This document shows, in pieces, positions 1-8,446 of a DNA stretch of 50,814 bases (position 1 is the first letter of the stretch; each line of letters begins with the position of its first letter). Both the position numbers and the translations under genes were made by a program. The stretch comes from Clostridia bacterium (GTDB taxonomy: Bacteria > Bacillota > Clostridia > Christensenellales > Aristaeellaceae), in the NCBI GenBank assembly GCA_017470095.1, contig JAFUFC010000124.1:1-50814 (forward strand). Reading direction: 5' to 3'. Below the pieces are notes generated by a model. The model was given only the letters and a program-made list of their open reading frames with translations. It did no database searches and was not told the DNA's origin.

Positions 1-79
1 CTCATTTCAGAATTAACTGTCGTTTCTTTCCTCATTTACTCTGTATCGTTTTCAAGATTCTTGCGCTCTCTCAAAGCGC
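1..79 (-). other. Putative leader of a stable-RNA operon running off the left edge
   Basis: Read on the minus strand, the sequence after the promoter at 86-114 starts with a small hairpin (GCGCT at 63-67 pairs with AGCGC at 75-79). It continues with a CTTGAAAACGATACAGAG-type stretch that resembles the leader found before 16S rRNA or tRNA genes in Firmicutes. No open frame starts here on that strand. The RNA gene body lies outside the window, so its identity is an inference from the promoter strength and leader pattern. A strongly expressed protein gene with a long leader is the alternative. Confidence 0.4.
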
Positions 80-85
80 TCAGCT

Positions 86-114
86 ATAATAACACACCTT
101 CTCCGCCTTGTCAA
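86..114 (-). promoter_or_regulatory. Strong sigma-A promoter, likely rrn/tRNA operon
   Basis: On the minus strand a perfect -35 TTGACA (109-114) and a -10 TATTAT (86-91) are separated by 17 bp. Upstream of the -35, roughly 115-150, the minus strand is almost entirely A-tracts, which resembles an UP element. This combination is typical of stable-RNA promoters. Transcription would leave the window to the left. Confidence 0.7.
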
Positions 115-240
115 CACCTTTTTTTAACTTTTTTTCACTTTGTTTTGATCTTTTTCCCGCTCGCGAACGATCGAAAATGGCGCTTTTTGAATTGTTCGGA
201 TATAATTAAATGTTTGCAGTTTGCCATTAAAAAATCGTTC

Positions 241-286
241 GGAAAACAGAAAGCGCCCCTTCGCAAATATCGCCGCGAAGGAGCGC
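241..286 (-). terminator. Rho-independent terminator of the sigma/anti-sigma/SIMPL operon
   Basis: On the minus strand a 12 bp stem (275-286 with 253-264, one G-T pair) is followed by TTTCTGTTTT. It begins about 20 bp after the stop of the SIMPL gene. Past the terminator there is about 120 bp of A/T-rich DNA up to the left-pointing promoter. Confidence 0.8.
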
Positions 287-305
287 AAGGATGCAATTCT
301 TCCTA

Positions 306-1007
306 TTACTTAAATTCATATTCCAGCACCACATTGGCGGTGACGGACACATCACCGGAAATGATGGCCGTTTCATCGGAAGCCGCCTTGGCGCTGTATA
401 CATTGCTGACGCCGTAGGAATAATTGCCCTGGCTGGCGTCGACGGTGATCAGCTCGCCCAGTTCCTTCCCGGCGGCATCTGAGAGCACCTGGGCCTTCAT
501 GGCCGCGTCCTGGACGGCCCGAGTCAGGGCCTTTTGATAAGCCTCGTTGGCCTGGGTGGAATCAAAAGTGATGCCGTAGGTGGTGTTGGCCCCAGCGTTC
601 ATGGCGGCATCCAGCACCGCGCCCACCCGGCTCAGATCCCGGACAGTGACAGACAGCATATTTTCCACCTGGTAGTAATTGGTCCGCACTTCCCGGCCCT
701 GGTCATCCACGCTGTAATCATAATTGCTGTACACGTTGAACTGGCTGGTAATAACATCTTTTTCGCCGACGCCGGCCTGCTGGATGGCGGCAATGACCGC
801 TTGCATCAATCGGGCATTTTCTGCCTGAGCCTCACCGATGGAAGCGTTCCGGGTGTTGACGCCGATCTGCAAAGTGGCAAAATCAGCAGCCAGGGACACA
901 GTGGCATTGCCGGAAACGCGGATGACTCGGTTTTCCTCCGCCGACGCAGACACACACAGCAAACCAACCAACGCAACAATCAAAACCAGAGACAGGAACT
1001 TTTTCAT
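306..1007 (-). CDS. SIMPL (DUF541) domain exported protein
   Basis: This 233-residue protein has a lysine-rich start, a hydrophobic core and a SASA-EE cleavage site near residues 20-24, a clear signal peptide without a lipobox. The rest matches the SIMPL/DUF541 family: the opening VIRVSGNATVSLAADFATLQ, the central block around YYQVENMLSVTVRDLSRVG and the closing VSVTANVVLEYEF. Family members are periplasmic or cell-surface proteins linked to stress tolerance, without a settled biochemical activity. The start is supported by GGGAGTG seven bases upstream, inside the end of the anti-sigma gene. It is the last gene of a three-gene operon with the ECF sigma factor and its probable anti-sigma, so it is likely a target or partner of that stress response. 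Confidence 0.85.
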   Translation of the reverse strand: MKKFLSLVLIVALVGLLCVSASAEENRVIRVSGNATVSLAADFATLQIGVNTRNASIGEAQAENARLMQAVIAAIQQAGVGEKDVITSQFNVYSNYDYSVDDQGREVRTNYYQVENMLSVTVRDLSRVGAVLDAAMNAGANTTYGITFDSTQANEAYQKALTRAVQDAAMKAQVLSDAAGKELGELITVDASQGNYSYGVSNVYSAKAASDETAIISGDVSVTANVVLEYEFK

Positions 1008-1013
1008 CGTTTT

Positions 1014-2222
1014 TCACTCCCTTTGTTTGTTCTTTTGATGACACTTTGCAATGCCGCGCACCGCCAGGACGATCACACTGATACCAGCGATCCAGGGCAG
1101 CGCTGAAACCAGGAAAATGAGCATATCCTGGAGAAACAGGGCCCCGTTTTCAACGGATGAGGACAGCCCGGCCAGGATGCGTTGCCCCAGAGAAGCCTCC
1201 TCCGTTTCCTCGATTTTGATTTCCCGGATGGTCACCCGCACGGTGCTGTAATCCACCCTGCCGTCATATCCTTTCAGCTGGGAGGTGTACCGATCGATAT
1301 AATACTGGGCATCGGCAATGGCGCTTTCGATCTCGATCAAATCGGACACTTTATCGGCGGTGGCCATCAGCGTTTGCAGCCGGGAAAGCTTTTCCTTCTG
1401 GGTGTCCAGACGGGTCTGAATATCATAGTAAGAATCGCTCACATCCTCCATTTCCTGGGTCAGGGCGGTAACATGGCCGATGGCCTGGGCCCCGGTGAGG
1501 AATTCATCCAGCCGCTGGGCCGGGATACGCAGGGTCAGATTGGCGATGCGGGTTTGGCCGCTGGCCGCGTCGCCATTGGCGGACAGATACTCGATCCGGC
1601 CGCCCAATTGCTCCGTCAGGTTTTGAACGGTTTCCAGATCGGCGTCATAGGCGGCGGTACGCAGGGTGAAGCTGGCGGAGCGAATGATTTTTTCCTGTTT
1701 CGCGGCTGCGGTGGCTCCTCCGCCATCACTTCTGCTTCCATTGCCCATGGCCAGCATCATGGGGGCTTCCATGTCCGCCGCTTCTTCCAATTCGTATTCA
1801 CCGTACTCATAAGCATCCGACAGCGCGTAATCGGCGGCGGCCTTCCGGGCACTGGGGACTACTGCCGAAGAAACGGCTGTATTTTTTATTCTCTGCCGGG
1901 GCACGTCATCCCGGGTAAGCAGGGTGCCCCCCACCACGAACACCAGGGCTGCCGCTGCGGCCAGCCAGTTTTTCCATTGGGCTGCGTTCCGTTGTTTTTT
2001 CTCCATATATTTTTCCTCCTCTATGGCCTGCCGCCAGGCTGCGGAGAAGGAAGCGGGCGCCTCGGTTTCCTCATCCGCCAAGCGGCAATCCCTGCACAAT
2101 TGCAGCATCTGCGCGCAAGAAGCGCAGGACGACGCGTGGGCCCGCATGTGGGCCGTCGTCTCGTCAGGCAGCGTGCCGTCCATGAAGGCGTCGAGAAGAT
2201 CTGAAAATTCTTTGCAATTCAT
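1014..2222 (-). CDS. Anti-sigma factor: zinc finger plus DUF4349
   Basis: This protein of 402 residues starts at the ATG preceded by GAGAGGAG, not at an in-frame start 18 bases upstream. Residues 1-40 hold a zf-HC2 anti-sigma zinc finger (HASSCASC, the HxxxCxxC pattern, with an earlier Cys). A membrane segment (WLAAAAALVFVVGG) lies near residue 90. A DUF4349 domain follows from about residue 175 (IIRSASFTLRTAAYDADLET) to about 345 and contains heptad-rich helices. A second hydrophobic segment and a basic tail end the protein. The gene lies 22 bp after the ECF sigma gene. The cytoplasmic zinc finger probably binds the sigma factor and the outer domain may sense the envelope signal. That sensing role is inference; DUF4349 has no established function. 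Confidence 0.8.
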   Translation of the reverse strand: MNCKEFSDLLDAFMDGTLPDETTAHMRAHASSCASCAQMLQLCRDCRLADEETEAPASFSAAWRQAIEEEKYMEKKQRNAAQWKNWLAAAAALVFVVGGTLLTRDDVPRQRIKNTAVSSAVVPSARKAAADYALSDAYEYGEYELEEAADMEAPMMLAMGNGSRSDGGGATAAAKQEKIIRSASFTLRTAAYDADLETVQNLTEQLGGRIEYLSANGDAASGQTRIANLTLRIPAQRLDEFLTGAQAIGHVTALTQEMEDVSDSYYDIQTRLDTQKEKLSRLQTLMATADKVSDLIEIESAIADAQYYIDRYTSQLKGYDGRVDYSTVRVTIREIKIEETEEASLGQRILAGLSSSVENGALFLQDMLIFLVSALPWIAGISVIVLAVRGIAKCHQKNKQRE

Positions 2223-2244
2223 GTTTTCGTCTCCTCTCAATACG

Positions 2245-2793
2245 TTAGACGGATGGGGAAGAAAAAAGTTCCGAAGATTTTTTCAAAAGCTGCGATAATT
2301 TTTCCCGCGCCCGGCTGATGCGGCTCTTCACCGTGCCCAGGGGCGCGCCGGTGACGGCGGCAATCTCCTCGTAGGACATAGAACGGAAATCCCGCAGGAC
2401 GATCAACTGCCGGGCATCCTCAGGCAATTGAGCAAGGGCCTGGCGCAGCAAAAGCAGCCGCTCCTTTTCCTCCAATTGCACATAGGCGCTCTTGCCTTCG
2501 TCCGGCGGATCAAAGCCCTGCTCCTGGCGCAGCGCGTCCAGAGAAACCACGTTCCTTCGCTTTCGCAGCGCGTCGGTGCACACGTTCAGGGCGATGCGGG
2601 TGATCCAGGTGAAAAATTCCGCGTCCCGGCGGAAGGAGGGAAAGGCCCGGTACGCCCGGAGCATGGCCTCCTGGGCGCAGTCGGCGGCGTCCTCGGCGTT
2701 GCCCATCATGTGATAGCAGGTTTTGTACACCTGTCCTTCCGCCTGGGCAGCCAATGTTTCAAAGGACGGGGATGTTCGGAAAAACAAGCTCAT
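2245..2793 (-). CDS. ECF-type RNA polymerase sigma factor
   Basis: The product is 182 residues, a normal ECF sigma-70 length. Region 2 (about residues 15-85) includes DAADCAQEAMLRAYRAF and FFTWITRIALNVCTDALR. Region 4 (about 115-170) includes QLPEDARQLIVLRDFRSMSY and the helix-turn-helix GAPLGTVKSRISRAREKL. I chose the ATG preceded by AGGAAGGAGG with eight-base spacing; an in-frame ATG 30 bases upstream has no such site. It directs polymerase to a stress regulon and is paired with the zinc-finger anti-sigma encoded immediately downstream. I could not identify an autoregulatory ECF promoter with confidence in the 78 bp upstream. Confidence 0.9.
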   Translation of the reverse strand: MSLFFRTSPSFETLAAQAEGQVYKTCYHMMGNAEDAADCAQEAMLRAYRAFPSFRRDAEFFTWITRIALNVCTDALRKRRNVVSLDALRQEQGFDPPDEGKSAYVQLEEKERLLLLRQALAQLPEDARQLIVLRDFRSMSYEEIAAVTGAPLGTVKSRISRAREKLSQLLKKSSELFSSPSV

Positions 2794-2871
2794 CCGCCCG
2801 GCCTCCTTCCTGGTGGTTTTCAATCATCCAACGATCCGGCAAATGGCTTTCATGCCGAAAAAACAAAAAAA

Positions 2872-3600
2872 TTATTCCATCAAGGCAAATCGGCGCGCCG
2901 TCCGCCCGTCCGGCAGCACAATTTCCTCATTCCACATGCTTGCCGGCCGCACCCATCGTTCGCCCATGCCGTACAACGCCCGGTAGTTAACCATGGGCTC
3001 CAAGGTTTCCGAGTGAAGGGACAGGCCCTCCACCTGATACAAATTTCCTTTATAATGGCGGTACGTGCCCAGGGGGATGCGAACGCGCATGCTTTCCAGG
3101 CAGAGGTAGGGATACGCCTTTTCCCAGAAATACAACTGGGTCATCTGCTCCCACAGCGTCCGATCCCGCGCGATTTTTTCCGGCAGGATCCACATGCCGT
3201 CCTGCACTTCCTCTTCCTGCCAGCGCATGTGGGACAGGGGTACATCCTGGTGAAACAGCCATACATCCCGGAAGAAGCCGTTCCCCGGCCTGTCCCGTTT
3301 TTCAGAAAGGAACACCCTCCCCCGGCGCAAATTGGGCGTAAAGCCCATTTCCTCCTCCGTTTCCCTTTGGATGGCGGCGGCGCTGTCCTCGCCCAGCAGG
3401 GCCGATCCGCCCACCACCGACCAGATATCGGGCATGATTTCCTTGTCCTTGGTCCGACGCTGCAGCAAAGTTTCTCCTTTGCCGTTTAAAAACAGGCCGT
3501 TCACCACCAGGTGGTATCGCCCCGGCGGCACAGCCTCGCCCCGCGCCATGGTTTCCCCGGTCAACTGCCGGTTTTCATCATATAAATCCCAGCTTTCCAT
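2872..3600 (-). CDS. NUDIX hydrolase fused to a DUF1653 domain
   Basis: This is a 242-residue protein. Residues 1-165 are a NUDIX fold of the YfcD/isopentenyl-isomerase-like kind (ESWDLYDENRQLTGETMARG). A complete Nudix box spans residues 65-87: G, five residues, E, seven residues, then RETEEEMGF. The last 70 residues are a DUF1653 domain (GTYRHYKGNLYQVEGL, MVNYRALYGMGERWVRP). The start is the ATG preceded by GGAGG; longer in-frame starts lie upstream of the promoter and are unlikely. NUDIX enzymes cleave nucleoside diphosphate-linked substrates; the actual substrate here is unknown. The DUF1653 tail may contribute ligand binding, which is inference. Confidence 0.85.
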   Translation of the reverse strand: MESWDLYDENRQLTGETMARGEAVPPGRYHLVVNGLFLNGKGETLLQRRTKDKEIMPDIWSVVGGSALLGEDSAAAIQRETEEEMGFTPNLRRGRVFLSEKRDRPGNGFFRDVWLFHQDVPLSHMRWQEEEVQDGMWILPEKIARDRTLWEQMTQLYFWEKAYPYLCLESMRVRIPLGTYRHYKGNLYQVEGLSLHSETLEPMVNYRALYGMGERWVRPASMWNEEIVLPDGRTARRFALME

Positions 3601-3630
3601 GAAAAAAACCTCCGCTTGTTCTGTGCCCTC

Positions 3631-3659
3631 ATTGTACCAAGAAAAAGAACATTTCGCAA
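3631..3659 (-). promoter_or_regulatory. Promoter of the NUDIX-DUF1653 gene
   Basis: On the minus strand TTGCGA (3654-3659) and TACAAT (3631-3636) are separated by 17 bp. The -10 lies about 30 bp before the start codon. It is divergent from the ylmH promoter, and the two -35 boxes are only 12 bp apart. Confidence 0.75.
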
Positions 3660-3671
3660 GCAGGATACGCC

Positions 3672-3701
3672 TTGCGGCCCCGTGGGCGGAGATGCTATAA
3701 T
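3672..3701 (+). promoter_or_regulatory. Promoter of ylmH
   Basis: TTGCGG (3672-3677) and a perfect TATAAT (3696-3701) are separated by 18 bp. The start codon follows 22 bases after the -10, leaving a leader barely longer than the GGGAGGGAAGG ribosome site. Confidence 0.7.
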
Positions 3702-3723
3702 AGAAAATTGGGAGGGAAGGAAA

Positions 3724-4476
3724 ATGCCTGAAGACCTGGACAAGAAGCGGCTCATTGAACTGGCCAACCGAAGCTGGGGCCAGGGCGTGTATTGCTTCAC
3801 CCATTTTTTGGGATTGGCGGAGCTAAGCTTGTTCCAAGCCCTGATTCCGTCCCTGCCGCCCGTGCCCCACGCCCTGTTTGGGGGCGCGGAAGGATGTGAG
3901 CGCCAGATGCTGCGTTTTGGCAGCGAAGACCTGTGCGGCTATGACGCCCCCTTCCCCATCGTGTGCTTAAAAATCGCTCCGGCCAGCGCCAAATTTGCCG
4001 AAGCCCTCACCCACCGGGATTATCTGGGGGCCCTGATGGCCCTGGGCATCGAACGGGAAACGCTGGGCGACATTGTGGTAAAAAAGGACGCGGCGTACCT
4101 GTTCTGCGAGGAGCGCATCGCCCCTTACATCATGGATCATTTCGTCCAGGCCCGGCGCACCAGCTTGTCCTGTGAAATTATCGGCGCCCTGCCGGAAGGC
4201 GCCTTATTTGAAACGGAAAAGCGGGTGGTGCAGCTGTCCTCTCAGCGGCTGGATGCCCTGATCGCCCATGTGTACAAGCTGAGCCGGGGCGACGCGCAAA
4301 GCTTGTTTCCGGCGGGGAAGGTGTATGTGTCCGGCCGGCTGTGCGAAAGCCCGGGCCACACCCCCAAGCCGGGGGACGTGATTTCCACCCGGGGCTTTGG
4401 CCGGATGCGGTACATGGGGATCGAAAGCCTGAGCAAAAAAGGCAAGGAAAACACCGCCGTGGAAATATACATATAA
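3724..4476 (+). CDS. ylmH: YlmH-family RNA-binding protein with S4 domain
   Basis: The 250-residue product matches the YlmH family. An N-terminal half of unknown fold contains the conserved stretch LGDIVVKKDAAYLFCEERIA. A C-terminal S4 RNA-binding domain spans about residues 180-250 (LSSQRLDALIAHVYKLSR, then LFPAGKVYVSGRLCESPGHT and PGDVISTRGFGRMRY). The ATG at 3724 has a strong GGGAGGGAAGG site and sits just behind the promoter. YlmH relatives bind ribosomal or tRNA-like RNA and are linked to ribosome quality control in Firmicutes; the gene is often near division genes but is not here. The next gene starts 24 bases later and is probably co-transcribed. Confidence 0.85.
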   Translation: MPEDLDKKRLIELANRSWGQGVYCFTHFLGLAELSLFQALIPSLPPVPHALFGGAEGCERQMLRFGSEDLCGYDAPFPIVCLKIAPASAKFAEALTHRDYLGALMALGIERETLGDIVVKKDAAYLFCEERIAPYIMDHFVQARRTSLSCEIIGALPEGALFETEKRVVQLSSQRLDALIAHVYKLSRGDAQSLFPAGKVYVSGRLCESPGHTPKPGDVISTRGFGRMRYMGIESLSKKGKENTAVEIYI

Positions 4477-4499
4477 ATGGATGTCAGAATGGAGCGCCT

Positions 4500-5291
4500 A
4501 TGGAATATACCATCATCGATTGCCATACCCACATTTACCCCGAAAAAATCGCCGCCAAAGCGGTGAAAAGCATCGGAAATTTTTATGAGATCGACATGGG
4601 CCTGGATGGCACCGTCGGCACCCTGATCCAAAACAGCCGCTCCGCCGGTGTCAGCAAATGCCTGGCCCTGGCCGTGGCAGTGGACGCCGCCCACGTGCAG
4701 CATATCAACGATTTCCTCATCGCATCCGTCCATGCCCACCAGAATTTCCTCTACGGCTTTGCCACCTTGCACCCGGATATGAACGACCCGGGCCGAGAAG
4801 TGGAGCGCATCCTAAAAGCCGGCATGAAGGGCATCAAGCTGCACCCGGATATGCAGCATTTCAGTCTGAGCGAGCCAAGGGCACAAAAGCTGTTCGCCGC
4901 CTGCGAAGGCGTTTGCCCCATGCTGTACCACACCGGGGACAAGCGTTACCACAATTCCAACCCCTCCCTGATCCCGCCGATCCTGAAAAAATACCCCCGG
5001 CTACAATTGATCTGCGCCCACTTTGGCGGGTACAGCGAATGGGACGAAGCTGCCCGCTGCCTGGCGGACACCCATGTGTATGTGGACACGTCCTCCTCCT
5101 TCTTCGCGTTATCGAAGGAGCGGGCCCGGGAATTAATTGATGTATATGGCGAGGACCGGGTCTTGTTTGGCACCGATTTTCCCATGTGGGAAGCCAAGCC
5201 GGAGATCGACTATCTCCTGTCCCTGGGGCTGGGCGATCGAGCGCTGAAAAAGATTTTCAGCGGCAATTTTCTGCGCCTGCTGGGCGAATGA
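4500..5291 (+). CDS. Amidohydrolase family metal-dependent hydrolase
   Basis: This 263-residue protein has the amidohydrolase-2 layout. The metal-binding HxH occurs right at the N terminus (IIDCHTHIYPEK). GIKLHPDMQHF follows in the middle, then a histidine in LYHTGDKRYHN, the conserved LICAHFGGYSEWDEA and the C-terminal catalytic aspartate in RVLFGTDFPMWE. The start ATG at 4500 has a GGAG eight bases upstream. The substrate cannot be told from sequence; relatives act as decarboxylases, lactonases or deacylases. It lies 23 bases after ylmH with no terminator between, so it probably shares that promoter. Confidence 0.85.
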   Translation: MEYTIIDCHTHIYPEKIAAKAVKSIGNFYEIDMGLDGTVGTLIQNSRSAGVSKCLALAVAVDAAHVQHINDFLIASVHAHQNFLYGFATLHPDMNDPGREVERILKAGMKGIKLHPDMQHFSLSEPRAQKLFAACEGVCPMLYHTGDKRYHNSNPSLIPPILKKYPRLQLICAHFGGYSEWDEAARCLADTHVYVDTSSSFFALSKERARELIDVYGEDRVLFGTDFPMWEAKPEIDYLLSLGLGDRALKKIFSGNFLRLLGE

Positions 5292-5300
5292 CACCGAAGC

Positions 5301-5329
5301 TTGCCATTCCATCCCGTTTCTGGTAAGAT
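5301..5329 (+). promoter_or_regulatory. Promoter of the DUF4428 gene
   Basis: TTGCCA (5301-5306) and TAAGAT (5324-5329) are separated by 17 bp, beginning nine bases after the amidohydrolase stop. The start codon of the DUF4428 gene lies 50 bases further on. Confidence 0.65.
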
Positions 5330-5379
5330 ACAGGAAAGAACGCGTTTTCACCCACCGATCCACCAAAGGAGGAACCGAT

Positions 5380-6195
5380 ATGGGACTGTTCGATAAAAAA
5401 TACTGCGATGTCTGCGGCGAGCGCATCCGCTTCCTGGGGAACCGGAAGCTGGAAGACGGCAATTTGTGCAAGGAATGCGAAGGCAAGCTGTCCCCCTGGT
5501 TCTCCGACCGCCGCCGCTCCACCGTGCAGGATATCAAGGATCAATTGGCCTACCGGGAGAAAAACAAGGAAAAGGTCAGCGCGTTTCAGGCCAGCCGTAC
5601 CCTGGGCGAAGGCAACCTGCTGCTGATTGACGATGAAAAGAAGCAGTTCATCATCCGCCGCAGCGGCCAGGGCATGGGCGACAATCCCGATGTGCTGAGC
5701 CTGGACCAGGTGCAAAGCTGCGAAATTGAAATCGACCACAGCAAGATCGAGGAAAAGACCAAGAATGACGAGGGAAAAATGGTCAGCTACGATCCGCCCC
5801 GGCATACCCATAGCTATCGGTTTTACCTGAACGTGCTGGTCAATCATCCGTTCTTTGACGATATGCGCTTCCGGGTGAACAAAAACAATGTGGAAATCAA
5901 AACCGGCGTGCCCCTGAAAACCAGCGGGCTGCTGGCCAACGTGAAGCTGTATACCGCCCAGGAGCCGGATACCACTCACTGCGAAGATTACCAAAAATAC
6001 CAGGCCCTGAGCGAAGAATTGCGCCGCGCCCTGCTGCAAGTGCCGGAAGAAGAGGAAGAAACAGAAAACGAAGGCGTGATGGAAGCCCCCGCGCCCCAGG
6101 CGATCGTCGGAAAAGTGGCCTGCCCCTTCTGCACCGCCGTTTCCGAGCCTGACGCTAACGGCTGCTGCCCCTACTGCGGGGAAAAAGTGATCTAA
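5380..6195 (+). CDS. DUF4428 domain protein with two zinc ribbons
   Basis: The 271-residue protein begins with a DUF4428-type zinc finger (YCDVCGERI and LCKECEGKL, two CxxC pairs, residues about 8-36). A central region about 170 residues long binds no recognised cofactor. It contains a short beta-rich stretch followed by an acidic linker (EEEEETENEG). The protein ends with another zinc ribbon (CPFC and CPYCGEKVI). The start has an AAAGGAGG site. There is no signal peptide or membrane segment, so it is cytoplasmic. Function is unknown. It has its own promoter and terminator and is therefore monocistronic. Confidence 0.75.
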   Translation: MGLFDKKYCDVCGERIRFLGNRKLEDGNLCKECEGKLSPWFSDRRRSTVQDIKDQLAYREKNKEKVSAFQASRTLGEGNLLLIDDEKKQFIIRRSGQGMGDNPDVLSLDQVQSCEIEIDHSKIEEKTKNDEGKMVSYDPPRHTHSYRFYLNVLVNHPFFDDMRFRVNKNNVEIKTGVPLKTSGLLANVKLYTAQEPDTTHCEDYQKYQALSEELRRALLQVPEEEEETENEGVMEAPAPQAIVGKVACPFCTAVSEPDANGCCPYCGEKVI

Positions 6196-6216
6196 AGAAA
6201 CTCCATACAAAATCAT

Positions 6217-6252
6217 GGAGCAGTTCATTCACTGAACTGCTCCGTTTTTTTC
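6217..6252 (+). terminator. Terminator after the DUF4428 gene
   Basis: A perfect 11 bp stem (GGAGCAGTTCA at 6217-6227 with TGAACTGCTCC at 6233-6243) and a 5-base loop are followed by GTTTTTTTC. It starts 21 bases after the stop codon. The minus-strand side lacks a T-tract, so it acts mainly on plus-strand transcripts. Confidence 0.9.
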
Positions 6253-6305
6253 TATTGCTATAACAACAGAGGTCTCCGCCGGCCCTATAACTCCGCGGCA
6301 AGTGG

Positions 6306-6354
6306 CCAGAGGGATCATCCCCCCTGGTTCGGGGGCTGGAGCTGAAGCAGCCCC
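6306..6354 (-). other. Paired GC-rich hairpins after the OppDF gene
   Basis: Two inverted repeats follow the stop of the fused ATPase gene on the minus strand: GGGGCTG (6332-6338) with CAGCCCC (6348-6354), and CCAG-GGG (6306-6313) with CCCC-CTGG (6320-6327). Neither is followed by a T-tract. They may protect the 3' end of the transport operon mRNA or assist termination together with the plus-strand terminator at 6217-6252. Confidence 0.4.
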
Positions 6355-6376
6355 AACCTATCCCTTTCTTTCAAGA

Positions 6377-8431
6377 TTACAGCCCTAATTCTTTCCGGTA
6401 GCCGTCCAGCTCCCGTTCATTTCCGTAGACGAAGTGGTCGGGGAGGATTTCATTCCAGATGGGCTTATCTACGCTGTAATCGTGCACGTCGGGGTCATAC
6501 ACCATCAATTGCTTGCTGCGTTCCACGTAGGGGTTGGGATTGGGCACGGCGGACAGCAGGGCCCGGGTGTAGGGATGGAGCGGATGGAAGAACAATTCTT
6601 CCGCTTCGGCCAGTTCCACGATCCGGCCCTTATGAATAACGGCGATACGGTCGGAAATGAAGCGCACCACGCTCAGGTCATGGGCGATGAACATATAGGT
6701 CAACCCGCGCTTCTTTTTCAAGTCGTTGAGCAAATTCAGCACCTGAGCGCGGATGGACACGTCCAGGGCGGAGATGGGCTCATCCGCCACGATGAACTGG
6801 GGTTCCATGATCAGGGCCCGGGCGATGCCGATGCGCTGGCGCTGGCCGCCGGAGAATTCGTGAGGGAAGCGGCTGGAGAATTCGGGCAGCAAGCCCACTT
6901 CCTCCAGGGCCTTTTGCACCTTTTCCTCCCGCTCGGCTTCATTCTTGTACAAGTGATGGTTGATCAAGCCCTCGGAAACGATGTAATCCACCTTGGCGCG
7001 CTCATTCAGGGAAGCCATGGGATCCTGGAAGATCATCTGGCAGCTGCGGATGACCTTTAAATCCTGCTCCTTGCTGATTTTACCGTTGATCTTCTGGCCG
7101 TTTAAGTATACCTCGCCCCCGGTAATAGGGTTGATGCGCACCAGGGCCCGGCCGATGGTGGTTTTGCCGGAGCCGCTCTCCCCCACCAAGGCAAAGGTTT
7201 CACCCTTGTAGATTTCAAAGTTCACATCGTCCACCGCCACAAATTTCTTGCGGCCAGTGCCGAAGGTGACCTGCATATTCTTCACCTGGATCAGCGTTTC
7301 CCGGTTGGGGTCCAGGTGGGGATGATAGGCGTTGGGATCGGTGCCCGTCTCGGTCTTGGATTCGGCCAGGCGGGCGATGGACTGGGGTTGATCCACTTTG
7401 GGCGCCCGGGGGTCCCGCAGCCAGGCCTTCACCTGGTGGGTGGCCGTGACCTCGTACATGGGCGGCTCTTCCAAGAAGTCGATGTTCAAGGCATGCTTAT
7501 TCCGGGGAGCAAAGGCGTCGCCTTGGATTTTGTTGAACAAGTTGGGCGGCGTGCCGTCAATGGCGGGCAGCTTTTCGCCCTTCACGCCCAGTTGGGGCAG
7601 GGCGGACAGCAGCGCCCAGGTGTAGGGGTGCCAGGGGTCGAAGAAAATTTCATTGGCCATGCCGATTTCAATCACCTGGCCGGCATACATCACTGCCACT
7701 CGGTCGGCCACATTGGCAACCACGCCCAGGTCGTGGGTGATGTAGATGATGGTCATGTTCTGCTCTTTTTGCAGCCGCCGAATCAAATCCAGGATCTGGG
7801 CCTGAATGGTCACGTCCAGGGCGGTGGTGGGTTCATCGCAGATCAGGATTTGGGGCCGGCAGGCCACGGCAATGGCGATGACCACCCGCTGGCGCATGCC
7901 GCCGGAAAATTCATGGGGATACTGCTTATACCGCCGGGCGGCATCGGAAATACCCACGGCTTCCAGGATGCGCAGGGTTTCTTCCTTGGCAGCCCTGCCC
8001 CGCAGGCCCTGGTGCAGTTCGACTGCTTCCTGAATCTGGTAGCCCACTGTTTTCAGCGGGTTCAGGCTGGTCATGGGGTCCTGGGTCACCATGGCGATCT
8101 TCTTGCCCCGGATCTTCAGCCATTCCTTTTCGCTCAGCTGGGTCAATTCCTGGCCGTCATACTGAATGCTGCCGTGGGTAATGCTGCCATTTTTGTCCAG
8201 CATGCCCACAAAGCACTTGGTAAACACACTCTTGCCGCTGCCGGATTCGCCCACGATGGCCAAGGTTTCGCCCTCGTACAGATCCAGGGACGCTCGACGG
8301 ATAGCGGTCAATTTATTGCCCCGGAGAGAAAAGGTGACCTCCACATCCCGGGCCGACAAAAGCGGCACCTGGGACAGCACTTGACGGGCGCGGGCATCAA
8401 AATCAACGGTTTGCTTCATGGCTTCGCTCAT
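6377..8431 (-). CDS. Peptide ABC transporter ATPase, OppD-OppF fusion
   Basis: This single chain of 684 residues contains two complete ABC ATPase domains, each followed by the oligopeptide-type C-terminal extension. Domain 1 has Walker [10 protein letters not shown]-loop [10 protein letters not shown], signature FSGGMRQR and Walker [13 protein letters not shown]. Domain 2 has [26 protein letters not shown] and [12 protein letters not shown]. Most Opp systems use two polypeptides, whereas fused versions are also known (YejF, GsiA). AAGGAGG lies upstream of the chosen ATG. It is the last gene of the oppA-B-C-DF operon and would power uptake of di- or oligopeptides; nickel or other solutes of the same family are less likely given the binding protein. 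Confidence 0.93.
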   Translation of the reverse strand: MSEAMKQTVDFDARARQVLSQVPLLSARDVEVTFSLRGNKLTAIRRASLDLYEGETLAIVGESGSGKSVFTKCFVGMLDKNGSITHGSIQYDGQELTQLSEKEWLKIRGKKIAMVTQDPMTSLNPLKTVGYQIQEAVELHQGLRGRAAKEETLRILEAVGISDAARRYKQYPHEFSGGMRQRVVIAIAVACRPQILICDEPTTALDVTIQAQILDLIRRLQKEQNMTIIYITHDLGVVANVADRVAVMYAGQVIEIGMANEIFFDPWHPYTWALLSALPQLGVKGEKLPAIDGTPPNLFNKIQGDAFAPRNKHALNIDFLEEPPMYEVTATHQVKAWLRDPRAPKVDQPQSIARLAESKTETGTDPNAYHPHLDPNRETLIQVKNMQVTFGTGRKKFVAVDDVNFEIYKGETFALVGESGSGKTTIGRALVRINPITGGEVYLNGQKINGKISKEQDLKVIRSCQMIFQDPMASLNERAKVDYIVSEGLINHHLYKNEAEREEKVQKALEEVGLLPEFSSRFPHEFSGGQRQRIGIARALIMEPQFIVADEPISALDVSIRAQVLNLLNDLKKKRGLTYMFIAHDLSVVRFISDRIAVIHKGRIVELAEAEELFFHPLHPYTRALLSAVPNPNPYVERSKQLMVYDPDVHDYSVDKPIWNEILPDHFVYGNERELDGYRKELGL

Positions 8432-8446
8432 TGCTTTGTGCCCTCC

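Noticed and set aside
6306-6354. GC-rich hairpins as the terminator of the first transport operon
   Set aside because: No T-run follows either hairpin on the minus strand; I recorded them only as possible 3'-end structures.
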